Of a stretch of 64,000 nt of DNA, positions 1 through 9,282 are shown piece after piece. The notes under the pieces were generated by a model. The model was not told the origin of the DNA. It worked only from the letters and a program-made list of their open reading frames with translations, and searched no databases. Source of the DNA: Henriciella sp. (GTDB lineage: Bacteria > Pseudomonadota > Alphaproteobacteria > Caulobacterales > Hyphomonadaceae); contig JABSQB010000010.1 in the NCBI GenBank assembly GCA_013214545.1, forward strand, positions 28,910-92,909. Reading direction: 5' to 3'. The position numbers and the translations under genes are program-made. Every line of letters starts with the position of its first letter. Position 1 is the first letter of the stretch.

Positions 1-306
<306 letters not shown>

Positions 307-368
307 GGGAATGCAGATTGCCTGATTCGCGACCCACCCCGATAGGGGGAAGTCAGGATTAATTTCGA

Positions 369-836
369 TTATTGTGGATCAGTCGGTTCAGCCAGTGGAG
401 CTTCGCTGCTCGGTTCGGTGGTCGGCGCGGGCTGATCAGTTGCTGGCGTTTCGTTGCCGGTAGCCGAGAGCGGATCTTCAAGTAGCGACTCGTCGCTGTT
501 CAGAATGTCTTCCAGGCCTTCAAAGTTCAGCTCGTCATTCTCCGGCGTTGTCGGCGCAGAGTCTTCAAGCTCACGCTGAACATCAGTCAGACCACCTGCG
601 TTTTCCTGAGTCGCGAGCGTCGTCAGCGTCAGGCTGGAGATAAAAAAGATCGCGCCAAAGATGATCGTGGTTCTAACGAGAGCGCCTTTCACGCCAGATC
701 CCGACATCAGACCGCCACCAGCTCCGCCGCCGCCACCGCCAATACCAAGCGCACCGCCTTCGGAGCGCTGCATCAGCACCACGATCACCAATACGATCGA
801 GACGAGAATGTGGGCGACAAGGATTACATTGGTCAT
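369..836 (-). CDS. secG: Protein-export membrane protein SecG
   Basis: SecG is the small non-essential subunit of the SecYEG translocon in the inner membrane. The 155-residue product has a first helix at about residues 3-22 ([17 protein letters not shown]), then the conserved RSEGGALG and a long glycine run (residues 27-42). A second helix ([17 protein letters not shown]) follows at about 57-75. The C-terminal half (80-155) is acidic and rich in Pro, Thr and Glu and looks disordered; many SecG proteins are shorter, so this tail is a lineage extension. It lies between tpiA and pyrG, the usual alphaproteobacterial order. Confidence 0.95.
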   Translation of the reverse strand: MTNVILVAHILVSIVLVIVVLMQRSEGGALGIGGGGGGAGGGLMSGSGVKGALVRTTIIFGAIFFISSLTLTTLATQENAGGLTDVQRELEDSAPTTPENDELNFEGLEDILNSDESLLEDPLSATGNETPATDQPAPTTEPSSEAPLAEPTDPQ

Positions 837-921
837 GTCAGGTTCCTGAATCTCAAGCCGCGGGCCTTACGCTTTTATCGGGCTTTCGCCAACCCCCGAG
901 GGTCAGTGAAGCTCAATCCGA

Positions 922-1668
922 TCAGGCAACCGCTGCTGCGTAAATGGCCATAAAGTCGTCAGCCTTCAAGCTCGCACCACCAATCAAGCCGCCATTGACG
1001 TTTTCAATGGCCAGAATTTCGGCCGCATTGCCTGGTTTCATCGACCCGCCATAGAGAATGCGAATATCGTTCCCGCGGTCCTGATACAGCTCTACCAGCA
1101 GACTTCGAATGACGCCGTGCACTTCCGCAATCTCGTCGCTGCTCGGCACCAGGCCGGTTCCAATCGCCCACAGCGGCTCATAGGCGACAACCAGAGTTTC
1201 ATTCTCCGTCAGAGTCGGGAGAGATTTGCGCAGGATGCGCATCACCGTATCCTTGGTTTCACCGCGTTCGCGTTGCGCATAACTCTCGCCAACACAAATG
1301 ATCGGCGCGATGCCCGCGCGCAGGCAGGCATGGGCCTGTTCCTGCACATATGCACTGCGCTCGCCATGCTCTGAACGGCGCTCGGAGTGACCAACAATCA
1401 CGTAAGAAGCGCCCGCATCAGCGAGAATTTCCGCCGATAGGTCGCCCGTAAAGGCTCCGGCGGCCTCCGGGTGACAGCTCTGCCCGCCAACCATGAGCCG
1501 GTCGCCCGCAGCTTCTTTCATCGGCACAATCAATGTCGATGGCGGACAGATCAGGCAGTCTGCCTCATCTGGGAAATCCTTGAGCATTTCAGTTGTTTTT
1601 TGCGCCTCTTGGAGGCTCGATTTCAGGCCATTCATTTTCCAGTTGCCTGCGATCAGTGAACGCACCAT
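922..1668 (-). CDS. tpiA: Triosephosphate isomerase
   Basis: Interconverts dihydroxyacetone phosphate and glyceraldehyde 3-phosphate in glycolysis and gluconeogenesis. The product is 248 residues, the usual TIM-barrel length. Visible motifs are LIAGNWKMNG with the active-site Lys, VIVGHSERR with the catalytic His, VVAYEPLWAIGTG with the catalytic Glu and loop 6, and ILYGGSMKP for phosphate binding. The reading frame is open back to a TTG at 1710, but the ATG at 1668 (MVRSLIAGNW) places the first strand as in the family. An ATG at 1680 is the alternative. No strong Shine-Dalgarno is visible before any of them. It is divergent from ppiD, with about 90 bp for both promoters. Confidence 0.95.
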   Translation of the reverse strand: MVRSLIAGNWKMNGLKSSLQEAQKTTEMLKDFPDEADCLICPPSTLIVPMKEAAGDRLMVGGQSCHPEAAGAFTGDLSAEILADAGASYVIVGHSERRSEHGERSAYVQEQAHACLRAGIAPIICVGESYAQRERGETKDTVMRILRKSLPTLTENETLVVAYEPLWAIGTGLVPSSDEIAEVHGVIRSLLVELYQDRGNDIRILYGGSMKPGNAAEILAIENVNGGLIGGASLKADDFMAIYAAAVA

Positions 1669-1757
1669 ACCAGTCACCATCTTGAACAAGTTTCTGCGCT
1701 CGCCTAGCAAGCTGGGCTGAAACTCTCAAGCGATGTAGAAGTAAAAGGTCTGATCAA

Positions 1758-3656
1758 ATGCTCACTCCGTTGCGAAACATGCTCCGTTCGCCCTGGGCTG
1801 GCGGAATATTCCTTATCGTGATCATCTCGATGGCGGCATGGGGTGTGACTGATATTTTCACCGGTGGTTCTGGCCGTAGTCTGGTCAGTGCGGGCGATCG
1901 CGCTGTCTCGGATCGGGTGTTTGATTCGACCCTGGAGCGGGTCTTACGCACCCAGACCGATGAACGCGGTCGCTCCATGACGAAGGAAGAGGCCATGGGT
2001 CGCGGTATTGTCGACCGCCTCTATCAGGATTTGTCGCGCGAGACTCTTCTGACGTCCTACGCCGACAAGCAAGGCATATCAGCGACAACCGGGGCGATTG
2101 CAGATCGAATCCGCACCGATCCGCTGTTTCAAGATACGACCGGCGTATTCGACCCTTTGAGATATTCGCAATTGCTGGACGCAAACGGCTATCGGGAAGC
2201 TGACTATGAAGCTGACCTCGAAGCTGAGATGACACTCAGCCGCTTGCAACGGGTTCCGATCGAAGGACTGAAAGTCCCGACGGCACTGGCGCGCCTTCAA
2301 GCCGCCTATTCTGGCGAGCTTCGCGGCGCGTCGTGGTTCATTCTTGAGGAGTCGCAGCTGCCGGAAGTTACCGAACCGAGCGAGGAGGAGCTGCTCGCCC
2401 TCTATGAATCCCGCAAAGACTTCCTGCGCGAACCAGAGCGACGCGGCATCAGTCTCATTCACTTGACCGCTGACGACTTCATTTCTGCGAGCGAAGTCAC
2501 CGAAGATGACGTGCTAGCGTTCTACGAAGCTTATAAATCCGAGCGCTATACCGGTCCGGACACGCGCACCTTCACTGAGTTCGTGTTTCCAAGCGAAAGT
2601 ATAGCCCGCGGCGCCCTTGGTCGCATTGCTGGCGGCGCCGCAGCCGACGCCATTGAAACGGCACTTTCCACGCAAGAGCGTACGGGCCGTCGTGAGCTGA
2701 TCGCGAATGATCGCCTCGCTGACCAGGTCTTTTCGCCGGGCGCTCAGGAAGGATCCATTCACGGGCCGCAGCCTGTGGGTGATCAATATGTCGTGATCCG
2801 CCTGGAATCGATTACCCCGGGCGACGCGACTCCGCTGGAAGATGTGCGAGAGCAAATCGAAACCGAACTCGCCCGCGATCTTGCCATTGGCTATTTCTAC
2901 GACGCCCTGCCCCAGTTTGATGATTTGCTCGGAACTGGTGCAGATCTGGAAGGCATCGCGGAAGGGATCGGCACGCCGGTCCTGTCATTCGCACCCGTCG
3001 ACGCCAATGGCGTGACCAAAGATGGTCGCCGGTTTCTGCCACTCGTCACAGCGCCGGGTCTGCTCCAGATGATCTATGCGCAAGCTGAAGGTCAGAACAC
3101 CGAGCGTTTCGGTGAGGATGAAAGCACTTGGTTGGCGCGCGTCGACAGCATCGTGCCTGAACGCCTGCCGGCCTTCGAAGAAGTGCGCGACACTCTGATC
3201 GAAACTTGGAAACAGGATCAGAAGGCCAATCAACTGCAAGCTGCAGCGGCCGAGATCGAGGCTTTGATAGCTAGCGGAGACAGCACGCTCGACCAGGAAG
3301 CCGCAAAGTATGCGACGAGTGTCGAAAGCTTGCCACGACCGATCACGCGCACCAATACCGACCTGCAAATGCCGCGTCCCCTGATCCTGGGCATGTTCGC
3401 TGCCAATGAAGAAGGCGAAACGTTCGCGACTGCAGGCATGCAGAACCAGATGATCATCATGCAGGTAACCAGCATCGATCGACCGGCAGATGAAACTCTG
3501 GACATTCTGGCACAATCCAGCGCGCTGGAAATTCAGAACGGTGTCGCAGAAGATCTGTTCGCAGCCTATGTCCTCGGCATCTCGACGGATATTGAGCTGA
3601 ACACGAATGGCGCCGCGTTTGAGGCCTACAAAAGAAGCCTCGTGACAGAACAATGA
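1758..3656 (+). CDS. ppiD: PpiD/SurA-type periplasmic folding chaperone (peptidyl-prolyl isomerase family)
   Basis: A membrane-anchored periplasmic chaperone of the PpiD type, which assists folding of exported proteins leaving the Sec channel. The 632-residue product has one N-terminal helix (residues 14-33) preceded by a short basic segment, then a SurA-like N-terminal domain (about 35-180). A degenerate parvulin-like segment follows at about 265-370 (GSIHGPQPVGDQYVVIRL), and then an alpha-rich C-terminal half. The parvulin core lacks several usual residues, so isomerase activity is doubtful, as in other PpiD proteins. The stop overlaps the trpE start (ATGA, 3653-3656). Translational coupling of a folding factor to the trp genes is a known alphaproteobacterial arrangement. 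Confidence 0.85.
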   Translation: MLTPLRNMLRSPWAGGIFLIVIISMAAWGVTDIFTGGSGRSLVSAGDRAVSDRVFDSTLERVLRTQTDERGRSMTKEEAMGRGIVDRLYQDLSRETLLTSYADKQGISATTGAIADRIRTDPLFQDTTGVFDPLRYSQLLDANGYREADYEADLEAEMTLSRLQRVPIEGLKVPTALARLQAAYSGELRGASWFILEESQLPEVTEPSEEELLALYESRKDFLREPERRGISLIHLTADDFISASEVTEDDVLAFYEAYKSERYTGPDTRTFTEFVFPSESIARGALGRIAGGAAADAIETALSTQERTGRRELIANDRLADQVFSPGAQEGSIHGPQPVGDQYVVIRLESITPGDATPLEDVREQIETELARDLAIGYFYDALPQFDDLLGTGADLEGIAEGIGTPVLSFAPVDANGVTKDGRRFLPLVTAPGLLQMIYAQAEGQNTERFGEDESTWLARVDSIVPERLPAFEEVRDTLIETWKQDQKANQLQAAAAEIEALIASGDSTLDQEAAKYATSVESLPRPITRTNTDLQMPRPLILGMFAANEEGETFATAGMQNQMIIMQVTSIDRPADETLDILAQSSALEIQNGVAEDLFAAYVLGISTDIELNTNGAAFEAYKRSLVTEQ

Positions 3657-5086
3657 CCCGCGATCAGTTATTGGTCCGGCGCCGGCCGGGCGATCTGGAA
3701 ACGCCGGTCTCGGCAATGTTGAAGCTGGGCGCTGACGAGCCCGGCAGCTTTCTGTTTGAGTCCATCCATGGCGGCGAGCGTCTTGGCCGGTATTCCTTTA
3801 TCGGGATGCACCCGCAGCGTTGGCTACGGATCTTGGACGGCGTCGGTGAGGAAAGCGTAGAGCGAGATTTCTCTGACGCCCAAAAACTCGACCTGCCTGC
3901 GTTGGACGCGCTCCGGTCGTTTGCCGATCAAGGCCGCGCGGATGCTGATTCGCAAGAAGAGCTACCGCCGATGGCGAGCGGTGCGTTTGGCTATATCGGT
4001 TATGACTTCATCCAGCATGTCGAACCGGTTGCGATCACAAATCCGGATACGCTGAATGTGCCAGAGGCTTTATTGGTCATTCCCGGCGTGGTTCTGATCT
4101 TTGACCATCTCTACCAGGAACTGATCCTAGTCGGACGTCACGCGCCCGGTGACGAAGCGCGCGCGAATATCCTCCTAGACAAGGTCGAGAACGCTCTGGA
4201 AAGTCCGCCGCCAATATCGCCGCGCGAAGGATCGAGCGAGGATCTGGAGTTTTCCTCCAACACCACGCAGGACCAGTATTTCGATATGGTCGATGCGGCT
4301 CGCGATTACATCAAAGCCGGTGATATCTTTCAGGTCGTTCCAAGCCAGCGATTCAGCGCGCCATACAAACGCAAGTCGATCAGCTTCTATCGCGCCCTTC
4401 GACGGCTCAATCCCTCCGCTTTCATGTTTCATATGAATCTGGGGGATGTCCGTTTGGTTGGGTCGAGCCCGGAAATCCTCGTCCGTGTCCGCGATGGCCG
4501 AGTTGCAATCCGTCCGATTGCAGGCACACGCCCCCGGTCCGGCGACCCGGTTGTTGATGCGGAACGCAAGGCTGACTTGCTCGCGGATCAAAAGGAGATT
4601 GCGGAGCATTTGATGCTGCTGGATCTTGGACGTAATGATGTCGGCCGCGTCGCAGCCTATGGCAGCGTCGAAGTGACGGAGCGTTTCATAGTCGAGCGCT
4701 ATAGCCACGTCATGCACATCGTCTCACATGTCGAAGGCGATTTGCGTGAAGGGTTTTCTGCTGTCGATGCGCTGATTGCGGGCCTTCCGGCCGGAACCGT
4801 TTCTGGCGCTCCCAAGATCCGGGCCATGCAAATCATCGATGAGCTCGAACAGAACGCGCGCGGAATTTATGGTGGCGCGATTGGTTATTTTGGCTGGAAC
4901 GGTGATCTCGATACATGCATTGCGCTGCGGACCGCCGTGCTAAAGGATGGACAGCTCCATATCCAGGCGGGTGGCGGCGTCGTCCTCGATTCCAATCCGC
5001 AATATGAGTTCGATGAAACCGTCCACAAAGCCAATGCTTTGAAGAAAGCCGCGGCGCTGGCAGCAAGTTATGAGTTTGATCAATGA
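3653..5086 (+). CDS. trpE: Anthranilate synthase component I
   Basis: Forms anthranilate from chorismate, the first committed step of tryptophan synthesis, using ammonia from TrpG. The 477-residue product is of normal length. The N-terminal part has the feedback site region (ESIHGGERLGRYSFIG). The chorismate-binding domain (about 200-470) shows GDIFQVVPSQRF, VGSSPEILVRV, PIAGTRPRSG, LPAGTVSGAPK and AIGYFGWNGDLDTC. The ATG overlaps the ppiD stop and its own stop overlaps the trpG start (ATGA), so TrpE and TrpG are translationally coupled for complex assembly. No leader peptide or attenuator is visible, because the gene sits behind ppiD. Confidence 0.97.
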   Translation: MTRDQLLVRRRPGDLETPVSAMLKLGADEPGSFLFESIHGGERLGRYSFIGMHPQRWLRILDGVGEESVERDFSDAQKLDLPALDALRSFADQGRADADSQEELPPMASGAFGYIGYDFIQHVEPVAITNPDTLNVPEALLVIPGVVLIFDHLYQELILVGRHAPGDEARANILLDKVENALESPPPISPREGSSEDLEFSSNTTQDQYFDMVDAARDYIKAGDIFQVVPSQRFSAPYKRKSISFYRALRRLNPSAFMFHMNLGDVRLVGSSPEILVRVRDGRVAIRPIAGTRPRSGDPVVDAERKADLLADQKEIAEHLMLLDLGRNDVGRVAAYGSVEVTERFIVERYSHVMHIVSHVEGDLREGFSAVDALIAGLPAGTVSGAPKIRAMQIIDELEQNARGIYGGAIGYFGWNGDLDTCIALRTAVLKDGQLHIQAGGGVVLDSNPQYEFDETVHKANALKKAAALAASYEFDQ

Positions 5087-5661
5087 GCGGCGCCAAACAG
5101 ATCCTTGTCATCGATAATTATGACAGCTTCACCTGGAATCTCGTCCACTATCTGGAAGAGATCGGCGCACGCACACAGGTCATCCGCAACGACGAGGTTT
5201 CCGCCGCTGCAGCCCTCGACATGAAGCCGGACGGAATTGTTCTTTCGCCAGGTCCATGCACCCCAAAAGAGGCGGGCATCTGCGTCGATGTGGTGCAGAA
5301 GGCTGCCAGTGATTTGCCGATCCTGGGCGTCTGCCTCGGCCATCAGAGCATTGGCGCGGCCGAAGGCGGCGATATCATCACCGCGCAAGAGATCCGGCAC
5401 GGAAAGATCAGCCAGATTCGACACGATAACGGCCCGCTGTTCCAGGGTCTGCCGGAAACCTATGACGTCGTGCGCTACCACTCGCTCTCAATCAAACCGG
5501 AAAACTTGCCGGATACCCTGATAGCCGACGCGTTCACCGCGGACGGAGAGATCATGGCGGTGCGCCACACATCCCGTCCGGTTTTTGGCGTACAGTTTCA
5601 TCCGGAGAGCATACTCACCGAACACGGCCACGCTCTGCTCAAAAACTGGCTAAATATCTAG
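5083..5661 (+). CDS. trpG: Anthranilate synthase glutaminase component II
   Basis: Class I glutamine amidotransferase that feeds ammonia to TrpE; it may also serve p-aminobenzoate synthesis, since no separate pabA is seen here. The 192-residue product shows VLSPGPCTP, the nucleophile elbow LGVCLGHQSIG with the catalytic Cys, and VFGVQFHPESI with the catalytic His-Glu pair. It overlaps trpE by 4 bp. The last 12 bp overlap the end of a convergent membrane-protein gene. trpD and trpC are about 1.2 kb downstream, separated by two minus-strand genes, so the trp pathway is split in two units. Confidence 0.96.
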   Translation: MSGAKQILVIDNYDSFTWNLVHYLEEIGARTQVIRNDEVSAAAALDMKPDGIVLSPGPCTPKEAGICVDVVQKAASDLPILGVCLGHQSIGAAEGGDIITAQEIRHGKISQIRHDNGPLFQGLPETYDVVRYHSLSIKPENLPDTLIADAFTADGEIMAVRHTSRPVFGVQFHPESILTEHGHALLKNWLNI

Positions 5662-6096
5662 ATCCAGATCAGCCTCTAGCTCCTCCATTCCAGACTCGCC
5701 CACCGCTTGAGCGATGGACGCTGCCTCGCCTTTGCGCAGCGGGAATTTCAGGAAGTGCTTGAACACGATGTAGGCCATACCCAGCATCACCGCCGCGGCA
5801 GCACCGGCCTCAACCTGAGGCAGCATCTCGACCTCTGCACCGTTGAGGAACGGGTTCACAGCAACCCACCCTAAGAGACCTGCCATCGCGACCTGCATCA
5901 GCGTATAGAAAGAGCGATACAGAAACTCGAAGATCGGCTGGAAGAAACGCTGAATCGCGATCGCGATGCGCTTGAGGAATCCACCGATGATCCTTAGCAG
6001 TTTCAGAAGCGGACGCCCCAAAAACCAAAGCAGGATCCAAAATCCTGCAATTATGCTCGCATTTCCAAGCGGCCACACAACAGCGTCTGCTGGCAT
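5650..6096 (-). CDS. Small membrane protein of unknown function
   Basis: A 148-residue protein I do not recognise. It starts at the ATG at 6096, preceded by a good Shine-Dalgarno (GGGGAGAG); an upstream TTG in frame has no such site. Three hydrophobic stretches are visible: residues about 10-30 (IIAGFWILLWFLGRPLLKLL), 60-80 (LMQVAMAGLLGWVAV) and 93-112 (AAAAVMLGMAYIVFKHFL). They are separated by an amphipathic basic/aromatic segment. The C-terminus is acidic (EELEADLDLDI). The final 12 bp run through the end of trpG on the opposite strand. Coding is supported by the ribosome site and plausible membrane topology. No function can be given. Confidence 0.6.
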   Translation of the reverse strand: MPADAVVWPLGNASIIAGFWILLWFLGRPLLKLLRIIGGFLKRIAIAIQRFFQPIFEFLYRSFYTLMQVAMAGLLGWVAVNPFLNGAEVEMLPQVEAGAAAAVMLGMAYIVFKHFLKFPLRKGEAASIAQAVGESGMEELEADLDLDI

Positions 6097-6198
6097 GATC
6101 TCTCTCCCCAATCATTCATTAACTGCGCGTAATGTTACCGCACTATCGGCACAAAACTGGAGAGGAGGCAAATTTACGGCTGTATACCGGGCACGCTG

Positions 6199-6798
6199 TT
6201 AGACATCGAGGCTGAAATTATCGCCGGGTTCGACCAAGGGCCAACGCCGCCAGGTGCTGATTGAAATCGGTGCTTTCAGATCTATCAGGCGACGCTCAGA
6301 CAGGTCCCAGCCACCCGTGCGCAGCACATCATCAACCGTGGTCTTTCGATCGCAGGCTGCGAGCAATTTCAGCCCGTCTTGTATGGCGATGCTTTCGGCG
6401 CGGCACACATGAAGCACGTTGAGCCCGTTCTCCATGAAGTGCTCCAGCGTGGTTTGCCCACCATTAACGGCGACCTTTCCGCCGGCCGACGCCACCATTC
6501 TGAGTATATTCTCGAGAGACATTGTTGCCGGGTTCCACCACCAGCCGCCTTCCTTGTGCTCAAGCGCGGTCACGCTGCGGGTAAGGATGGTCCGGACGCG
6601 GCCCTTCGCGTTGGGAATGCTATCATGCGCGCGGTGCCCCATGATCACCGCCGCGCAGGCATCCAGCTCGGCTTGAAACTTTTTGCTGTCGATCGCATAT
6701 TGAAGCGCATCCGGTATCTCGCCCAGACTGGTGGCAATACAATCATTGCGACACGTCATGGCAAAGCCGTGCAACTCCCACGTCTCCGTCTCGCTCAT
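6199..6798 (-). CDS. RibD C-terminal/dihydrofolate-reductase-like protein
   Basis: A 199-residue protein resembling the RibD_C / DHFR-like reductase fold. It has AAVIMGHRAHDSIPNAKG in the position of the NADPH-binding strand and loop, RTILTRSV as the next strand, and the glycine-rich KVAVNGGQTTLEHFMENG typical of this family's cofactor loop. A further segment, LNVLHVCRAESIAIQDGLKLL, follows. Family members reduce flavin or pterin precursors or unknown substrates, and many are stand-alone proteins of unknown role. It lies alone between the small membrane-protein gene and trpD, divergent from trpD, with no obvious partner. The fold assignment is fairly good; the substrate is unknown. Confidence 0.65.
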   Translation of the reverse strand: MSETETWELHGFAMTCRNDCIATSLGEIPDALQYAIDSKKFQAELDACAAVIMGHRAHDSIPNAKGRVRTILTRSVTALEHKEGGWWWNPATMSLENILRMVASAGGKVAVNGGQTTLEHFMENGLNVLHVCRAESIAIQDGLKLLAACDRKTTVDDVLRTGGWDLSERRLIDLKAPISISTWRRWPLVEPGDNFSLDV

Positions 6799-6885
6799 CC
6801 TATTGTTCCCCTCACTTCAGCCGTGCTCGGAATAACGCTCAAAACCCCCTAGGCACAAAAAGACACTGCTTTATACCGGCCAATC

Positions 6886-7923
6886 ATGACCACACACTCA
6901 ATATCTGCAAGCTTGAAATTGCTTGCCGCCGGACAATCGCTTTCTGCGGCAGACCTGGAAGAGACATTTGGCGCGATCCTGTCGGGCGATGTCCCACCAG
7001 AACAGATCGGAGCCTTTCTGATGGGGCTCGCCGTCCGCGGAGAAACCGGATCTGAGCTGCTCGCTGGAGCCAAAACACTGCGCGCCAATGCCCGCAAGAT
7101 CGACTTGGCGGGCCCCACGCTCGACACGTGCGGCACGGGCGGCCTTGGCTGGACCAGCCTCAACACATCGACCGCGAGCGCAATTGTCATCGCAGCGGCA
7201 GGCGGCCGCGTCGCGAAGCACGGCAATCGCTCGATCCCACCTAAGACGGGCAGCGCTGACGTGCTCGAAGCGCTTGGTGTGGAGCTCGACCTTACCGAGT
7301 CCAGGTTTCGCGAATGTGTAGATCAAGCAGGTGTCGGATTCTTGTTCGCGCGGTCGCATCACAGCGCCATGCGCCACGTCGCGCCGGTAAGAGCCAGCCT
7401 CGGCATTCGAACGATTTTCAACCTTCTAGGTCCCCTTTCCAACCCGGCGTCAGCGACCCATCAGGTGCTGGGCGTCAACGAAGCGCGCTGGTTGTCACCA
7501 ATGGCAGAGGCTTTGCGCGATCTCGGTATTACGCGGGCATGGGTGGTACACGGCAGTGATTCGGATGGTACCGTCATTGATGAGCTATCAATCGCAGGCG
7601 AAACCCAAATCATCGAGGTGAAAGGCGGCCAACTGACTGAACTCACCATCGTGCCCGAAGATGCGGGATTGTCGCGCAATCGATTAAGCTCGCTGGCAGG
7701 CGGGCCACCAGAAGAGAACGCGATCGCTATTCGAGAATTGCTTGACGGTCGCCCTGGCCCCTTCCGCGACGCCGTGACGCTGAACGCCGCAGCTGGATTG
7801 CACGTCCTGGGTCTTGCGAGTGACTTGAAAAGCGGCGCCGCCAAAGCCGAACAGGTGATCGAATCTGGCGTAGCAGCGGAAACGCTAAAATCGCTCGCTG
7901 CAGCGTCCAGAGGCCAAGCCTGA
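6886..7923 (+). CDS. trpD: Anthranilate phosphoribosyltransferase
   Basis: Transfers phosphoribose from PRPP to anthranilate, the second tryptophan-pathway step. The 345-residue product has the family hallmarks TCGTGGLG (pyrophosphate loop), NTSTASAIV and KHGNRS, then RSHHSAMRHVAPVR and GPLSNPA. No Shine-Dalgarno is visible before the ATG. The stop shares bases with the trpC start (TGATG at 7921-7925), so trpC is translationally coupled. It heads the plus-strand unit trpD-trpC-GNAT-lexA. Confidence 0.97.
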   Translation: MTTHSISASLKLLAAGQSLSAADLEETFGAILSGDVPPEQIGAFLMGLAVRGETGSELLAGAKTLRANARKIDLAGPTLDTCGTGGLGWTSLNTSTASAIVIAAAGGRVAKHGNRSIPPKTGSADVLEALGVELDLTESRFRECVDQAGVGFLFARSHHSAMRHVAPVRASLGIRTIFNLLGPLSNPASATHQVLGVNEARWLSPMAEALRDLGITRAWVVHGSDSDGTVIDELSIAGETQIIEVKGGQLTELTIVPEDAGLSRNRLSSLAGGPPEENAIAIRELLDGRPGPFRDAVTLNAAAGLHVLGLASDLKSGAAKAEQVIESGVAAETLKSLAAASRGQA

Positions 7924-8717
7924 TGCCCACGGCCCTGGATCGCATCATTGCCTACAAGCATGACGAAGTTGCCGCACTCAAGCGCGAATGCAGCGAGCAG
8001 GATTTTTTGTCTCAAGCGAAGACGCAGCCTGCGCCGCGCGGTTTTGCCCGCCGCTTGAGTGAGATTGCCGACAGCGGTAAGAACGCTCTGATTTGCGAAA
8101 TGAAGCGCAAGAGCCCTAGTGCAGGAGAAATCCTGCCTGGTGCCGATCCGCGCGACATCGCGGCGCAGTATGAACGCGGTGGCGCAGCTTGCTTGTCCGT
8201 CTTGACCGATGGCCCGAGTTTCGGCGGCAATCTCGAAGATTTTGCTGCCATCCGGACCGCGGTCGCCCTGCCTATGCTGCGCAAGGACTTCATGGTCGAC
8301 ACGATCCAGGTCGCGGAAGCGCGCGCGCATGGCGCGGATGCGGTCTTGGTCATCATGTCATGCTCTGATGACGCTTTGGCGCTGGACCTCACCCAAGCGG
8401 CCTTGGCCCTTGGTATGGACGCGCTGATTGAGACGCATGATGCAGATGAGATCGAACGCGCGCTCGCGCTCCCATCCCCGCTGATCGGGATCAATAATCG
8501 CGATCTGAAAATCATGAAGACGGATCTGGCCACGAGCGAAACTTTGGCCGATTTGATTCCTGATGATCGAGATTTCGTCTCTGAAAGCGGCATTAGCGAA
8601 CCGCAAGATATTGCTCGATTGCGAAAAACCGGCGCGCGTCGTTTTCTGATCGGGGAAAGCCTGATGAAGCGTCCTGATCGCGAACAACACGTGACTGCCT
8701 TGCGCCGCGCGCAATAA
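7923..8717 (+). CDS. trpC: Indole-3-glycerol phosphate synthase
   Basis: Closes the indole ring to make indole-3-glycerol phosphate. The 264-residue TIM barrel shows CEMKRKSPSAGEI (substrate and catalytic Lys), LRKDFMVD, IGINNRDLK and VSESGI, all characteristic. It overlaps trpD (TGATG) and the following GNAT gene (TAATG at 8715-8719). The tryptophan synthase genes trpAB and trpF are not in the window. Confidence 0.97.
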   Translation: MPTALDRIIAYKHDEVAALKRECSEQDFLSQAKTQPAPRGFARRLSEIADSGKNALICEMKRKSPSAGEILPGADPRDIAAQYERGGAACLSVLTDGPSFGGNLEDFAAIRTAVALPMLRKDFMVDTIQVAEARAHGADAVLVIMSCSDDALALDLTQAALALGMDALIETHDADEIERALALPSPLIGINNRDLKIMKTDLATSETLADLIPDDRDFVSESGISEPQDIARLRKTGARRFLIGESLMKRPDREQHVTALRRAQ

Positions 8718-9244
8718 TGTTCAGCCTGCGCAGATTTGAGAAGAGCGATATACGCGATCTGTTCACCTGGTTCGAAACAGAGCGCGAGGCTCTGCAGTGG
8801 GCTGGTGCCGCGCTCTCTTGGCCGTTGCGACGCTCTGAACTTATCGATCTTATCAAGCAACATCGCGGGCCTGAACCGACGAGAGAGGTCTGGGCCGTGA
8901 TGCGCGGGGAAGACATGATTGGGCATTTCCAGATCGGCCTCAATCGTCGCCTACGGACTGCGGGCCTAGGTCGGATCGCGCTCGCACCTCCTTTCAGAGG
9001 TCAGAGCCTCTCGGCGCCGCTGATGAATCTCATCCTTGGGCAAGCCTTTTCGCATGATTGGGTGCATCGCGCCGACCTGTTGGTTTACAGCCACAATCAC
9101 GCCGCCATTCGCGCTTATGAGCACGCTGGCTTTGTCCACGAAGGCACGCGCCGGGAATCGACGCCCATCGGGGACGAAATCTGGAACAGCCATATGATGA
9201 GTCTCCTAAGACGCGAATTTGACAAAAGAACAGAACGAGAATAA
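8717..9244 (+). CDS. GNAT-family N-acetyltransferase
   Basis: A 175-residue acetyl-CoA-dependent acetyltransferase of the GNAT fold. The start [19 protein letters not shown] is the usual first strand and helix. [17 protein letters not shown] gives strand 4, [19 protein letters not shown] gives the acetyl-CoA loop, and [18 protein letters not shown] gives the last helix typical of RimJ/RimL-like members. The substrate cannot be read from the sequence. It overlaps trpC by 1 bp and carries the lexA promoter and LexA box within its last 30 bp. In many alphaproteobacteria this position is held by moaC-moeA. Confidence 0.85.
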   Translation: MFSLRRFEKSDIRDLFTWFETEREALQWAGAALSWPLRRSELIDLIKQHRGPEPTREVWAVMRGEDMIGHFQIGLNRRLRTAGLGRIALAPPFRGQSLSAPLMNLILGQAFSHDWVHRADLLVYSHNHAAIRAYEHAGFVHEGTRRESTPIGDEIWNSHMMSLLRREFDKRTERE

Positions 9245-9247
9245 ACA
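9219..9247 (+). promoter_or_regulatory. lexA promoter with overlapping LexA (SOS) box
   Basis: A -35 element TTGACA (9219-9224) is followed after 17 bp by TAAACA (9242-9247). Inside the spacer, GAAC-N7-GAAT (9228-9242) matches the alphaproteobacterial LexA box GAAC-N7-GAAC with one mismatch. Such placement would block polymerase when LexA is bound, giving autorepression. It lies in the 3' end of the GNAT gene, about 40 bp before the lexA start codon. Confidence 0.6.
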
Positions 9248-9282
9248 TAACAGGAACAGATTTGATTTCCTGGAGGAATTCC

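Noticed and set aside
5662..5760. Search for a terminator after trpG within the convergent gene, by analogy with gltA
   Set aside because: No inverted repeat followed by T-run was visible.
6850..6886. Possible near-leaderless promoter for trpD (TAGGCA-16-TATACC)
   Set aside because: Only four of six bases match in each element; too weak to list as a feature, though trpD does lack a ribosome site.
7461..8926. Two long minus-strand frames over trpD, trpC and the GNAT gene
   Set aside because: Low-complexity antisense of genes with certain identity.
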